Of a stretch of DNA of 64,000 nucleotides, positions 43,973 through 52,666 are shown in pieces; the stretch's first letter is position 1; every line of letters starts with the position of its first letter. Both the position numbers and the translations under genes were made by a program. The stretch is from Allobosea sp. BK604 (lineage in GTDB: Bacteria > Pseudomonadota > Alphaproteobacteria > Rhizobiales > Beijerinckiaceae): the NCBI RefSeq assembly GCF_004341515.1, contig NZ_SLZF01000003.1:726768-790767 (forward strand). Reading direction: 5' to 3'. The notes beneath the pieces are model-generated. The model did not search any database, had not been told where the DNA came from, and was given only the letters and a program-made list of their open reading frames with translations.

Positions 43973-45222
43973 GCCGGAAAGGCCTGCATCGCACGCGCGA
44001 GCGCCGGATGATCCTTCGCGTGATCGCCCAGGGCGATTCCCGCCATCGCCGCGCGCCACGCCTCGCGGAGGCTCTTGACGCCCGCGCCGGGCCCGTCGGG
44101 ATGCGCCATCACGCCGCCACCGGCCGCGAAGATCAGGTCGGTCGAGCCCAGCGCGGCGAAGGTGCCGGCCGCCTGCCGAATGGTCTGGCCGGACGAGAAG
44201 ACCGGCATCGCCAGGCAAGGTCGCTCTTGCGACAACGGCGTCAGGCAGGAGCGGGCGGAAGCGATGACGCTGTCATCCGGCTCCGAGAACTTGTTCGAGA
44301 GGCCGTTGACATGGATGTGGTCGGCCCCCGCGAGGCGCCAGATCTTGTGCCAGGCGATATAGGACCAGCCAAGCATCGGCGCGCGGCTCAGATAGCCCCA
44401 GCCATTGCGATGAGCGTGAATAGGCAACGCAGAGAAGCGCGTGAGCTCGATCATGCCGACAAGTCCGACCGAATTAATGCTCGCCATGACGCAGGTCCCG
44501 CCGCACTCGAGGACCCGATCGTGCCGGCGGCGCATCTGATCGAGATCGCCGGTGATGTTGAAGGCAACCATCGCCTTCTTGCCTGTCTTCTCGGCACTGG
44601 CATTGACGACTCGCATCACGGCGCGGACGCGGTCGTCGAAGGGGCAGTGCGCGCCGTCCGACTGAAGCTCGTCATCCTTGATGAAATCGATCTCGGCCTC
44701 GCACAGAGCGCGGACGAGATCGGCTGTTTCGGCCGCGTCGAGGCCAATGCTCGGCTTGACGATGGTGCCGATCAGTGGCCCCCGCTCCACGCCCGCCAGG
44801 CGGCGCGTGCCGGAAATGCCGAATTTCGGACCACCATAGCTCTCCATGAAGCAGGCGGGCAGGCGGATATCGACCAGGCGGAGGCCGGAGAGTTGCTGCA
44901 GCTCGAACAGGTTTCCCGCGACCGTCGCCATGAGGTTGGGAAGCGAGGGGCCGATATTGTCGAGCGGCCAAGAGAGCGTCAGGTGGGCGCGGCGGATGCG
45001 CGCGCCGGTCGGTCGCGCGGCGCCTGGCAATGACGGTTCTGCTGCCTCGCCGATCTCGTCCAGCGCCTCGATGCGTGCGGCCGATCTCGCCTTCAGCTCC
45101 GGCGTCTCGCCGGGAAGCGAGACGAATGTGCCGCTGGATTGCTCACCCGCGATGGTCTCGGCGGCGAAGCGGGGATCAAACGCCGTCTCGATGAGGTAGT
45201 CGGCCTCGATCCGGCTCGTCAT
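43969..45222 (-). CDS. RuBisCO-like protein acting on 3-oxo-isoapionate 4-phosphate (probable)
   Basis: 417 residues of the RuBisCO large-subunit superfamily. Retained residues are Lys156 in TIVKPSIGL, the carbamylation/metal triad Lys182-Asp184-Glu185 in IKDDELQSDG, and His269 in IHAHRNGWG. A normal loop-6 GKLEG is not evident (VNGLSNKFSEPDD instead), so it should not fix CO2. Two RuBisCO-like activities are known in D-apiose pathways: decarboxylase and transcarboxylase/hydrolase on 3-oxo-isoapionate 4-phosphate. The sequence does not decide between them, so no symbol is given. It is the first gene of the minus-strand RLP-oiaK-gntR operon. Confidence 0.85.
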   Translation of the reverse strand: MTSRIEADYLIETAFDPRFAAETIAGEQSSGTFVSLPGETPELKARSAARIEALDEIGEAAEPSLPGAARPTGARIRRAHLTLSWPLDNIGPSLPNLMATVAGNLFELQQLSGLRLVDIRLPACFMESYGGPKFGISGTRRLAGVERGPLIGTIVKPSIGLDAAETADLVRALCEAEIDFIKDDELQSDGAHCPFDDRVRAVMRVVNASAEKTGKKAMVAFNITGDLDQMRRRHDRVLECGGTCVMASINSVGLVGMIELTRFSALPIHAHRNGWGYLSRAPMLGWSYIAWHKIWRLAGADHIHVNGLSNKFSEPDDSVIASARSCLTPLSQERPCLAMPVFSSGQTIRQAAGTFAALGSTDLIFAAGGGVMAHPDGPGAGVKSLREAWRAAMAGIALGDHAKDHPALARAMQAFPA

Positions 45223-45270
45223 CTGTCGCTGCTCTGTCGCTGGTCGTCTGCCCCATCAAGGGAACGCCTA

Positions 45271-45295
45271 GGTTAACTGATATAGTCATTATACC
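45271..45295. promoter_or_regulatory. Candidate GntR operator/promoter of the RLP-oiaK-gntR operon
   Basis: The A+T-rich stretch ending TATAGTCATTATACC shares 16 of 25 positions with 33842-33866 upstream of the apiose importer. The minus-strand complement contains a perfect -10 TATAAT. Binding of the GntR protein here would give autoregulation. Confidence 0.4.
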
Positions 45296-45550
45296 TCTTT
45301 TCGGAACTCCGCAATGATCCACACGGAGGCCGGCGGCCAATAGCGTGCGTGGCTTGGCGGCTTTCGTGTCGGAAATCGCAGCCCATCCATTGCGCATCGC
45401 AGCCGAGATGATGTGCCTGTCACCCCACCCCGCAGGAGCAACACGAACGGCTGGTGCGTTGCCCGGCTTGCGGGCGGCGGATCGGCGCAATTCCGAAGTT
45501 CTCTTCAAGCAGAAGGTGAGCGCGGCTTGACACTCATGGCCAATTGAGAA

Positions 45551-45576
45551 GCCCGCTGCGCGACGGCGCAGCGGGC
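45551..45576 (-). terminator. Hairpin terminator of the GH39/Opp operon
   Basis: GCCCGCTGCGC and GCGCAGCGGGC form a perfect 11-bp stem with loop GACG, 37 bases after the GH39 stop. On the minus strand it is followed by TTCTCAATT, a weak T-run. Confidence 0.6.
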
Positions 45577-45613
45577 GTGACGACAAGCTTTCGAAATGGC
45601 GGCACTGGAAGCC

Positions 45614-47452
45614 TCAGACCTCGAGCGCGGCGCTCTCTGTGCTGATCCGGCCGAACAGGTCGCGAGCCCTCACCTTGTAGAAGCCTTTGGCCTCGGCCGG
45701 ATGCAGATAGACGCTCGACAGCAGCCCGACCGGGTTAATCACCTGCCAGGGCCCGTTCTCGCTCCCACTCCAGAGCACATCGAAAAGCTGGACGCTGCGA
45801 TGCTCCGCCGGCTCCCAGAACAGCACGAGATTGCTGCGCCCGTTGAGCCCGCCGAAATGTCGGGCCTTCAGCTTGGAGGGCGCCCCGGGCGCCTCACCCT
45901 CGCGCCGCACCAGCGCGACCAGCGCGACCGAGGGCAGCGGCATGTCGAGCGGGAGCGTATAGCCCGCCGTCGCGCCGCCGATCTGGACATGTTCGACGCT
46001 CAGCGCCGGCTCCTGCGCCAGCCGCATCGCTTCCAGCTCGGCCGGGTTCGGCAGGTCGGGCGCGCCGAGATCCTCCCAGATGGTGAAGGGGTCGCCCTTG
46101 CCATGCGCGATCCTGAAGCTCGCCAGCGCGTAGGCGCCCGGCTGCAATCCGGCGAAGTCGAGCTCGACCTTGGCCTCGCCCGACCGCCAGATGCGATCGA
46201 CGCTGTTATAGAGCAGCACGCTCGCGCCGGACCTCTCCTCCTCGCTGCCGAAGGCGGTGGCGATGGCGCCGAGACCGGCGCGGTCGGGGTCGAGCCCCTG
46301 GTCGTCGAGCCTGAAGCGCCGCTCGCTCAGCAGGCCGAACAGTTCCATCACGCTCAGCGCGGGCTTCTTGACCAGCTCGAACGGCTCGGGATTCGCCCGC
46401 CGCGCCTCCAACGCCGCGATATCGGTCTTGTGTTCCGCCTGTGCCGGCTTGACCGGCCGATTGCCGAAATAGGTCAGGTGAGTGCGGTGGCCCCAATGGC
46501 CGACGAAGCCGTTATCGTTGCTGAGGATGTCGTAATCGACTCCCTCGGCATCGACCATCAGGCGCTGGTGCTGGTCGATGATCTTCGCGGCGAGCCCGGC
46601 GAAATACGGCATGGCGTGCCAGGTATGGTAGAGGTGCCAGCCTATCTGCGGGTCGCACTCGTTGTTGATGAAGGGCAGGCTGGCGAAGCGCGGGTGATGC
46701 TCCCGGACATAATCGACCGCCATCATCTCGTGCCTGACGATCGAGAGGCTGTTCGGTGTCAGATCCTCGGCATGCTTCCTGGCGCCCTTTTCGTGCACCG
46801 AGATGAAATCGAGCCTGACGCCGGTTTCGCCGGTGAACAGGTTGGTGCCGGTGTCGCAATGCGCGAGGAAGGACTTGAAGATCGGCGGGATGCGCCGGGC
46901 GACGCCCGGGCCGCCGAGCTTGAGCTCGGGATCGACCGCCTTCAGCGCCTCCGAACAGGCGTCATAGTAGTTGTTGAAGCCGGTCTCGCCGCCAAGCTTC
47001 CACCAGATATCCGGCTCGTTCCAGGTCTCGAAATACCATTGCCGGAGTTCTTCCGCGCCGTAGCGAGCCCGATAGCGCTGGGCCAGCTCGGTGATGAAGT
47101 CGCGCCAGTGATGCGCCTGCTTCACGTCGTTGAAGTCGGTATAGATGTAGGAGGGATTGCCCATCAGCTCGAGGAACGGGCGGATGCGGTGCCCCAGCAT
47201 GATGTCGAGCGCAGCGTCCAGCCGCGAGAAGTCGTAGCTGCCGAACCCGGTCGCGGTGACCAGGTCGAGCATGTAATGCACGCGCATATATTCGATGCCG
47301 CGGTTGGGCACGCCGCCGACATAGGCCAGCGTCTGCTGCATCTCGGGCTCGAGCAGCAGCTCGCCGGGCGAGAAGCCGGTGCTGCGCCAGAAGCGTCGGA
47401 AGGCTTGGGTCGGAGCGGAAAGATCGACGCGGATGCGGCTCGTATCGGGCAT
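45614..47452 (-). CDS. GH39 glycoside hydrolase, alpha-L-iduronidase-like
   Basis: 612 residues. The clan-A barrel shows the acid/base Glu146 in WYFETWNEPDIWW and the nucleophile Glu265 in FINNECDPQIGWH. Both contexts are closer to alpha-L-iduronidase than to bacterial beta-xylosidase. A C-terminal beta region (about 500-612) includes FGGLNGRSNLVLFWEPAE, a fibronectin-like fold as in iduronidases. There is no signal peptide, so it acts on oligosaccharides already imported. It is the last gene of the Opp-transporter operon. Confidence 0.85.
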   Translation of the reverse strand: MPDTSRIRVDLSAPTQAFRRFWRSTGFSPGELLLEPEMQQTLAYVGGVPNRGIEYMRVHYMLDLVTATGFGSYDFSRLDAALDIMLGHRIRPFLELMGNPSYIYTDFNDVKQAHHWRDFITELAQRYRARYGAEELRQWYFETWNEPDIWWKLGGETGFNNYYDACSEALKAVDPELKLGGPGVARRIPPIFKSFLAHCDTGTNLFTGETGVRLDFISVHEKGARKHAEDLTPNSLSIVRHEMMAVDYVREHHPRFASLPFINNECDPQIGWHLYHTWHAMPYFAGLAAKIIDQHQRLMVDAEGVDYDILSNDNGFVGHWGHRTHLTYFGNRPVKPAQAEHKTDIAALEARRANPEPFELVKKPALSVMELFGLLSERRFRLDDQGLDPDRAGLGAIATAFGSEEERSGASVLLYNSVDRIWRSGEAKVELDFAGLQPGAYALASFRIAHGKGDPFTIWEDLGAPDLPNPAELEAMRLAQEPALSVEHVQIGGATAGYTLPLDMPLPSVALVALVRREGEAPGAPSKLKARHFGGLNGRSNLVLFWEPAEHRSVQLFDVLWSGSENGPWQVINPVGLLSSVYLHPAEAKGFYKVRARDLFGRISTESAALEV

Positions 47453-47514
47453 GACATGTCCTTCGCAGAGATGCGCTACAAGGCAAATTGCCGGCTAAAT
47501 TGATCAGGCGAGCG

Positions 47515-48345
47515 CTATTTGAACTTGTCGCGCATCGACTGGATTCCGGGGATGGCGCTCATCAGGTGCGCATGGCGATCGTCAAAATGCTGGACGAGCC
47601 CGCGTCGCGTCTTTCCGACCAGGATCGTGAAGATGTAGCAGCGGTGCCCGGGCGAGGTGACGGTCGGGTGATAGCCGCGATCGACGAGGATCGTGTCGCG
47701 ATCCTGCACCATGAAGCACTCGGCCTTGCCGTCGGCATAGATGATCTGGGCGCCGAAGCCGGTGCCGGGGTCGTAGCGATAATGGTAGAGCTCGTCATGG
47801 GCCGTCTCGCCCTCGCGATCGGCATCGTGCTTGTGCGGCGGATAGCCCGACCAGCAGCCGGGATCGGCATAGAGCTCGCTGACCAGCAGGTTGCCGGCCC
47901 GGCCCTCGCCGTTCTGGCCGAGGATATGGAAGATTCGTCGCCGGCTATGCGTCTCCGGCGAGCCGACATCGACCATCGAGACGTCTTCGGGCGTGATCCG
48001 AAACGGCTTCAGTTTCGTGTCGCAAAGCCCGCCCGCCACGGCGATCTCGACAGTGCCCCTCGCGTTCTCGATCCGCACCGCGCTGCCGACCGGCGCGTAG
48101 ACCGAATCCGCCTCGCCAGACCAGATGTCGCGCCGCCGGCCGACGCCGGCGAAGCGCTCGCCGTCGACGATGATATCGGCCGTGCCGGAGAGCACGACAT
48201 AGACGCACTCGTGCTTCGGCAGCACCTGCTCCAGGGTCTCGCCCGGCCGGCATTTCAGCAGGTTGAAATAGACATGCGGCAGGGCGGGGTCGTCGGCGAC
48301 GATCGGCCTGTTGGCGTTGTCGCTGTCGCGAACGTGCTTAGGCAT
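47515..48345 (-). CDS. IolB-like 5-deoxy-glucuronate isomerase family protein
   Basis: 276 residues of the KduI/IolB bicupin fold. The metal-site block reads CWSGYPPHKHDADREG. It is followed by DELYHYRYDPGTGFGAQIIY and DTILVDRGYHPTVTSPGH, matching IolB closely in type. There are no other inositol genes nearby, so it may isomerise a uronate released by the GH39 enzyme rather than act in inositol breakdown. Its start at 48345 overlaps the stop of the upstream ATPase by 8 bases, tying it to the transporter operon. Confidence 0.83.
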   Translation of the reverse strand: MPKHVRDSDNANRPIVADDPALPHVYFNLLKCRPGETLEQVLPKHECVYVVLSGTADIIVDGERFAGVGRRRDIWSGEADSVYAPVGSAVRIENARGTVEIAVAGGLCDTKLKPFRITPEDVSMVDVGSPETHSRRRIFHILGQNGEGRAGNLLVSELYADPGCWSGYPPHKHDADREGETAHDELYHYRYDPGTGFGAQIIYADGKAECFMVQDRDTILVDRGYHPTVTSPGHRCYIFTILVGKTRRGLVQHFDDRHAHLMSAIPGIQSMRDKFK

Positions 48346-49402
48346 TGGCAATCTGTCCGGTCTGGATGGTTTCGACGCCCCTGAGCTCGAGCGTCTCGGC
48401 GTGGTGACAGGCGACGCTGCGGTCACCGAGATCGCGCAGCGGCGGCGGCGTGGTGCGGCAGGCATCGGTGGCGAAGCGGCAGCGCGGATGAAAGGCGCAG
48501 CCGGCTGGGCGATTGGCGGGATCGGCCACTTCGCCCGGCAGGCGGATGCGACGCCCCTGCCGGCGCTGCGACGGATCGGGGATCGGCAGGGCCGAGAGCA
48601 GCGCCTCGGTATAGGGATGGAGCGGCCTCGCGAAGAGCGCGTCCGAGCTCGCGACCTCGACGACCTGACCGACATACATCACGACGACGCGGTCGCAGAT
48701 GTACTCGATCACGCTGAGATCATGGCTGACGAAGAGATAGGTCAGCCCGAACTCCTCCTGCAGGTCGCGCAGCAGGTTGAGCGTCTGCGCCCTGACGCTG
48801 ACATCGAGTGCTGAGACCGCCTCGTCGAGCACGACGAGCCGCGGATGCGTCGCCAGCGCCCGGGCGATGCCGACGCGCTGGCGCTCCCCGCCGGAAAAGG
48901 CGTGCGGATAGCGCCGGGCATATTCGGGCCTGAGGCCAACCTTGGCGAGCAGGTCGCGCACCTTGGCCTCGATCTCGCCGGGTGGCACCAGCTTGTTGAC
49001 CTTGAGCACCTCGCCGACGATGTCGCGCACCTGCAGGCGGGGGTTGAGTGAGGATTGCGGGTCCTGGAAGACGATGCGCAAGTCGGTGCAATAGGCCAGC
49101 CGCTCATCCTCCGAGAGCGTCTCGAGATCGACGCTGCCGCCATCCTTCCGGCGATAGCGCATCGTGCCGGCGCTCGGCTGGTGGATGCCGAGCAGGAGAC
49201 GCGTCACGGTCGACTTGCCGCAGCCGGATTCGCCGACGAGGCCGAGCGTCTCGCCCTGCCTGATCTCGAAGGAGACACCATCGACGGCGCGGATCGGATT
49301 GGACGCCTTGCGCTGGAACAGCGTCTTCCGCGGCTGGAAGACCTTGGTCAGCCCGCGCACTTCCATCAGGACGTCCGGGGAAAGCTGCGCGCGGTCATGC
49401 AT
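48338..49402 (-). CDS. Opp/Dpp-type ABC transporter ATP-binding protein (OppF-like)
   Basis: About 354 residues. Walker A is [12 protein letters not shown], the signature [15 protein letters not shown], and Walker [14 protein letters not shown]. The Q-loop is in [15 protein letters not shown]. The C-terminal oligopeptide-transporter extension has [19 protein letters not shown], a cysteine cluster common in this family. The ATG at 49402 overlaps the upstream ATPase stop and has GGGGA before it; an ATG five codons earlier is also possible. Confidence 0.92.
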   Translation of the reverse strand: MHDRAQLSPDVLMEVRGLTKVFQPRKTLFQRKASNPIRAVDGVSFEIRQGETLGLVGESGCGKSTVTRLLLGIHQPSAGTMRYRRKDGGSVDLETLSEDERLAYCTDLRIVFQDPQSSLNPRLQVRDIVGEVLKVNKLVPPGEIEAKVRDLLAKVGLRPEYARRYPHAFSGGERQRVGIARALATHPRLVVLDEAVSALDVSVRAQTLNLLRDLQEEFGLTYLFVSHDLSVIEYICDRVVVMYVGQVVEVASSDALFARPLHPYTEALLSALPIPDPSQRRQGRRIRLPGEVADPANRPAGCAFHPRCRFATDACRTTPPPLRDLGDRSVACHHAETLELRGVETIQTGQIANA

Positions 49403-50450
49403 GGCGGGCGTCCCCATTGCGCTGGAGCACGCAGCGCACGTCGCGGCGTGGGCCGAGCGTGATCGTGCCGGGATCCTCGACCTCGCAGAGCCCCTTGATC
49501 GCCAGGTCGCAGCGCGGATGGAAATCGCAGCCGCTCGGCCGGTCGAAGGGCGAGGGCACCATGCCGCGAATGGCCGCGAGCCGCGTCTCGCGCCCGGCCC
49601 CGAGCCGCGGCACCGATTTCAATAGCGCCTGCGTATAGGGATGGCGCGGATCAGCGAAGATCTCGTCGACCGTGCCGCGCTCGACGATCTTGCCGAGATA
49701 CATAACGGCGACATCGTCGGCGATCTCGGCGACGACGCCGAGATCATGGGTGATGAACAGGATCGAGAGGCCGGATTCGCGCTGCAGTTCCTGCAGCAGG
49801 TCGATGATATTGGCCTGGGTGGTGACGTCGAGGGCCGTGGTCGGTTCGTCGGCGATCAGCAGGCGCGGCTGGCAGGAGAGCGCGAGCGCAATGCAGACGC
49901 GCTGGCGCATGCCGCCGGAGAACTCGAACGGGTAATTGTTCAGCCGCTCCGCCGGCCGGGGGATGCCGACGCGGCCGAGCATCTCGACTGCGCGCGCCTC
50001 CGCCGCCTTCTTCGAAAGCCCGAGATGGCGCCGGACCACCGGCACGATCTGCTGGCCGATCGTATGAACGGGCGAGAGCGCCGCCATCGGCTCCTGCGAG
50101 ATCAGCGAGATGTCCTTGCCGCGCAGGCTGCGGATCTGCCTGCCGCGCGGAGCGAGCGCGCCGATATCGATCGTCTCGCCGGCCCGGCCGGCATAGGAGA
50201 TGCGGCCACCGGCGATGCGCCCGCTCGGTGGCAGCAGGTTCATCAGCGCCCGGCCGGTGACGCTCTTGCCCGAGCCGGATTCGCCGACGAGGCAGAGCGT
50301 GCGCCCGCGCGGCACGTCGAAGGTGACGCCGTCCACGGCGCGCACGAGCCCGTCATCCGTGCCGATATGGACCTTGAGGTCCTGCACCGTGACCAGCGTC
50401 TCGGGCTGCGCGGCCGCGGCCCGCGAGAAGTCCGGCATGCGCTCAAGCAT
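49395..50450 (-). CDS. Opp/Dpp-type ABC transporter ATP-binding protein (OppD-like)
   Basis: About 351 residues with Walker [13 protein letters not shown], signature [15 protein letters not shown] and Walker [13 protein letters not shown]. The C-terminal extension has [20 protein letters not shown]. The ATG at 50450 overlaps the permease stop (ATGCTTGA), which fixes the start and discards a longer extension. It forms the ATPase heterodimer with the OppF-like product. Confidence 0.92.
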   Translation of the reverse strand: MLERMPDFSRAAAAQPETLVTVQDLKVHIGTDDGLVRAVDGVTFDVPRGRTLCLVGESGSGKSVTGRALMNLLPPSGRIAGGRISYAGRAGETIDIGALAPRGRQIRSLRGKDISLISQEPMAALSPVHTIGQQIVPVVRRHLGLSKKAAEARAVEMLGRVGIPRPAERLNNYPFEFSGGMRQRVCIALALSCQPRLLIADEPTTALDVTTQANIIDLLQELQRESGLSILFITHDLGVVAEIADDVAVMYLGKIVERGTVDEIFADPRHPYTQALLKSVPRLGAGRETRLAAIRGMVPSPFDRPSGCDFHPRCDLAIKGLCEVEDPGTITLGPRRDVRCVLQRNGDARHA

Positions 50451-51585
50451 AGGGATCGGCCGCATCGCGAATTCCATCGCCGAGGAAGTTGAGGGCGAGC
50501 ACGGCGACGACCACTGCAAGGCCGGGCGCGAGCAGCCAGGGCGCGGTCGTCAGTGCCAGGATGCTCTGCGCGTCCTTGAGCAGCACACCCCAGCTCACCA
50601 CCGGGTCCTTCAGGCCGATGCCGAGGAAGGAAAGCGCCGTCTCCGCGAGGATCATGCTCGGGATCGCCAGCGTCACCGAGGCGACGATATGGCTGGTGAA
50701 GGAGGGCACCATGTGCCGCCAGATCACGCGCTGGCGCGAGCAGCCGTCGAGCCGCGCCGCCAGCACGAAATCCTCGGTCCTGAGCGAGAGGAAGCGCCCA
50801 CGGACGACGCGCGCCAGGTCGGTCCAGCCGATCAGCGAGAGGATGATGGTGATCCAGAGATAGACCAGGAGCGGGTCCATATTGGCGGGGACCGCGGCCG
50901 CGAGCCCCATCCAGAGCGGGATGGTCGGGATCGACTTGAGGAAATCGATGCTGCGCTGGACGACCTCGTCGATCCAGCCGCCATAATAGCCGGACATGCC
51001 GCCAAGCAGCAGGCCGAGGAACAGGCTGATCGCGACACCGACGAGACCGATCGACATCGAGATACGCGCGCCATGGATGGTGCGCGAGAGCACGTCGCGG
51101 CCGAGCCGGTCGGCGCCCCAGAGGTACATGGGTTGCGCCGGATCAGCGGGCCCGATCAGGTGCCGGTCCCAGGGGATCAGGCCGAACAGCTTGTATGGCT
51201 CGCCTTTGGCGAAGAAGACGACCGGATTGACCGATTTCTCGTCGACCACGAAGGTCCGCTTCAGCGCGACCGGGTCGAAGCTCATCTTGTAGCCGTTCAC
51301 ATACATGAAATGCGTCTGGCCGCCGGAATCCTGGCCGAAGAATCTCAGCGTCTGCGGCGGGCCATAGGTGAAGCGGGCATTGTAGGTATCGGCCGAGAAG
51401 GGCGCGACGAACTCGGCGAGGAGCGCGACGAGATAGATCCCGAGCACCACGAAGGCGCTGACGTAAGCGAGGCGGTGGCGGCGGAAGCGCCGGAAGATCA
51501 GCGCCCATTGCCCGGTCTCGGCGAGCTTGCGGCCGGCCGCCGGCACGGCGCTCTCCGGAGTGATCGGGGCTGCGATATCGCTCAT
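50443..51585 (-). CDS. Opp/Dpp-type ABC transporter permease (OppC-like)
   Basis: 380 residues. An N-terminal helix (about 40-62) is followed by a long periplasmic insertion (about 65-160), then five helices. The EAA loop lies around VLAARLDGCSRQRVIWRHM and ends FLGIGLKDPVVSWGVLL, the usual OppC block. The large periplasmic insertion is typical of a subgroup found with sugar- and peptide-importing Opp systems. Confidence 0.9.
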   Translation of the reverse strand: MSDIAAPITPESAVPAAGRKLAETGQWALIFRRFRRHRLAYVSAFVVLGIYLVALLAEFVAPFSADTYNARFTYGPPQTLRFFGQDSGGQTHFMYVNGYKMSFDPVALKRTFVVDEKSVNPVVFFAKGEPYKLFGLIPWDRHLIGPADPAQPMYLWGADRLGRDVLSRTIHGARISMSIGLVGVAISLFLGLLLGGMSGYYGGWIDEVVQRSIDFLKSIPTIPLWMGLAAAVPANMDPLLVYLWITIILSLIGWTDLARVVRGRFLSLRTEDFVLAARLDGCSRQRVIWRHMVPSFTSHIVASVTLAIPSMILAETALSFLGIGLKDPVVSWGVLLKDAQSILALTTAPWLLAPGLAVVVAVLALNFLGDGIRDAADPYA

Positions 51586-51595
51586 CCCGGCCTCC

Positions 51596-52582
51596 TCAGG
51601 AATAGCGCACGCGCGGATCGAGCCACGCGAGCAGGAGGTCGGAGATCAGCGTGCCGATCACGGTGAGCGCGCTCAGCATCAGGATGAAGCTGCCGGCGAG
51701 GTACATGTCCTGCGCCAGCAGGGCCGAGAGCAGCAGCGGCCCGGCGGTCGGCAGGCTCATCACCACCGAGGTCACGATCGCGCCCGAGACGAGATTGGGC
51801 AGCACCCAGCCGATCGTCGAGATGAACGGATTGAGCGCGACCCTGACCGGGTATTTGAACAGAAGCTCCATCTCCCCGAGCCCATTGGCGCGGGCCGTCT
51901 GGACATAGGGCTTGTAGAGCTCGTCGATCAGATTGGCGCGCATCACGCGGATCAACGCCGCCGTCCCATGCGTCGCCAGCACGAAGACCGGCAGCCACAG
52001 ATGCATGGCGAGGTCGCCGACCTTGGCCCAGCTCCATGGCTCGTTGACATAGGCGGGCGAGAACAGGCCGCTCACACTCATGCCGAAATAGCGCGAGAAC
52101 ACGTACATCAGCGCCAGCGCGAGCAGGAAGCTCGGCACGGCCAGGCCGAGAAAGCCGAGGAAGGTCACGACATAGTCGAGCCAGGAATAGCGCCGGACCG
52201 CGCTGTAGATTCCGATCGGCAGCGCGACGATCCAGGTCACGATCAGCGTGATGCCGGAGAGCAGCACGGTCAGCCCGAACCGGTCCCACATCAGCTCGGA
52301 GACCGGCTTGTTCCACTCGAAGGACTCGCCGAAATCGCCGCGGAAGAGGATGCCGGAGATCCAGAGCCAGTATTGCACATACCAGGGCTGGTCGAGCCCG
52401 TAGCGGAGCTTCAGCGCGCTCAGCGCGTCGTTGTCGAGCGATCCGCCCTGCTCGGCGAATTTCGCGCTGAACGAGGTCAGGAAATCGCCGGGCGGCAGCT
52501 GGATGACCAGGAAGGCGACGACCGACACCGCCGCCAGCGTGGCGAGCGTGTAGACAAGTCGGCGCAGCACGTAGCGAAGCAT
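51596..52582 (-). CDS. Opp/Dpp-type ABC transporter permease (OppB-like)
   Basis: 328 residues with six hydrophobic segments. It opens with MLRYVLRRLVYTLATLAAVS as is standard for OppB. The EAA loop reads YVQTARANGLGEMELLFKY, and the protein ends LLLAWLDPRVRYS. It lies 10 bases upstream of the OppC-like gene. A strong hairpin (52618-52643) separates it from the binding-protein gene. Confidence 0.92.
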   Translation of the reverse strand: MLRYVLRRLVYTLATLAAVSVVAFLVIQLPPGDFLTSFSAKFAEQGGSLDNDALSALKLRYGLDQPWYVQYWLWISGILFRGDFGESFEWNKPVSELMWDRFGLTVLLSGITLIVTWIVALPIGIYSAVRRYSWLDYVVTFLGFLGLAVPSFLLALALMYVFSRYFGMSVSGLFSPAYVNEPWSWAKVGDLAMHLWLPVFVLATHGTAALIRVMRANLIDELYKPYVQTARANGLGEMELLFKYPVRVALNPFISTIGWVLPNLVSGAIVTSVVMSLPTAGPLLLSALLAQDMYLAGSFILMLSALTVIGTLISDLLLAWLDPRVRYS

Positions 52583-52617
52583 CGCTGCCTCCAGTGCAGG
52601 CGGATCGGGAGGGCGGT

Positions 52618-52643
52618 CCGCAGGCCGGCGAACCGGCCTGCGG
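52618..52643 (-). terminator. Stem-loop between binding-protein and permease genes
   Basis: CCGCAGGCCGG and CCGGCCTGCGG form a perfect 11-bp stem closed by the loop CGAA in the 84-base gap. No T-run follows. As at 32177-32201, it probably protects the binding-protein mRNA or partly ends transcription. Confidence 0.65.
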
Positions 52644-52666
52644 GGATCAGCGGCGGGCGGCCGGGC

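Larger units (their letters stand above)
45223..45613. promoter_or_regulatory. 391-base intergenic region with promoter for the RLP operon
   Basis: No gene is supported. On the minus strand a perfect TATAAT (complement of 45288-45293) lies about 70 bases upstream of the RuBisCO-like start; a good -35 is not evident. The overlapping stretch 45271-45295 is the candidate GntR operator. The rest (45300-45540) holds no recognisable feature. The terminator of the GH39 operon is at 45551-45576. Confidence 0.45.

Noticed and set aside
43969..45222. RuBisCO-like gene as a true CO2-fixing RuBisCO
   Set aside because: No normal loop-6 lysine motif, and the gene lies in an apiose pathway operon with the kinase oiaK.
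47515..48345. IolB-like gene as part of a myo-inositol operon
   Set aside because: No other iol gene is near; it overlaps an Opp ATPase gene and precedes a GH39 gene.
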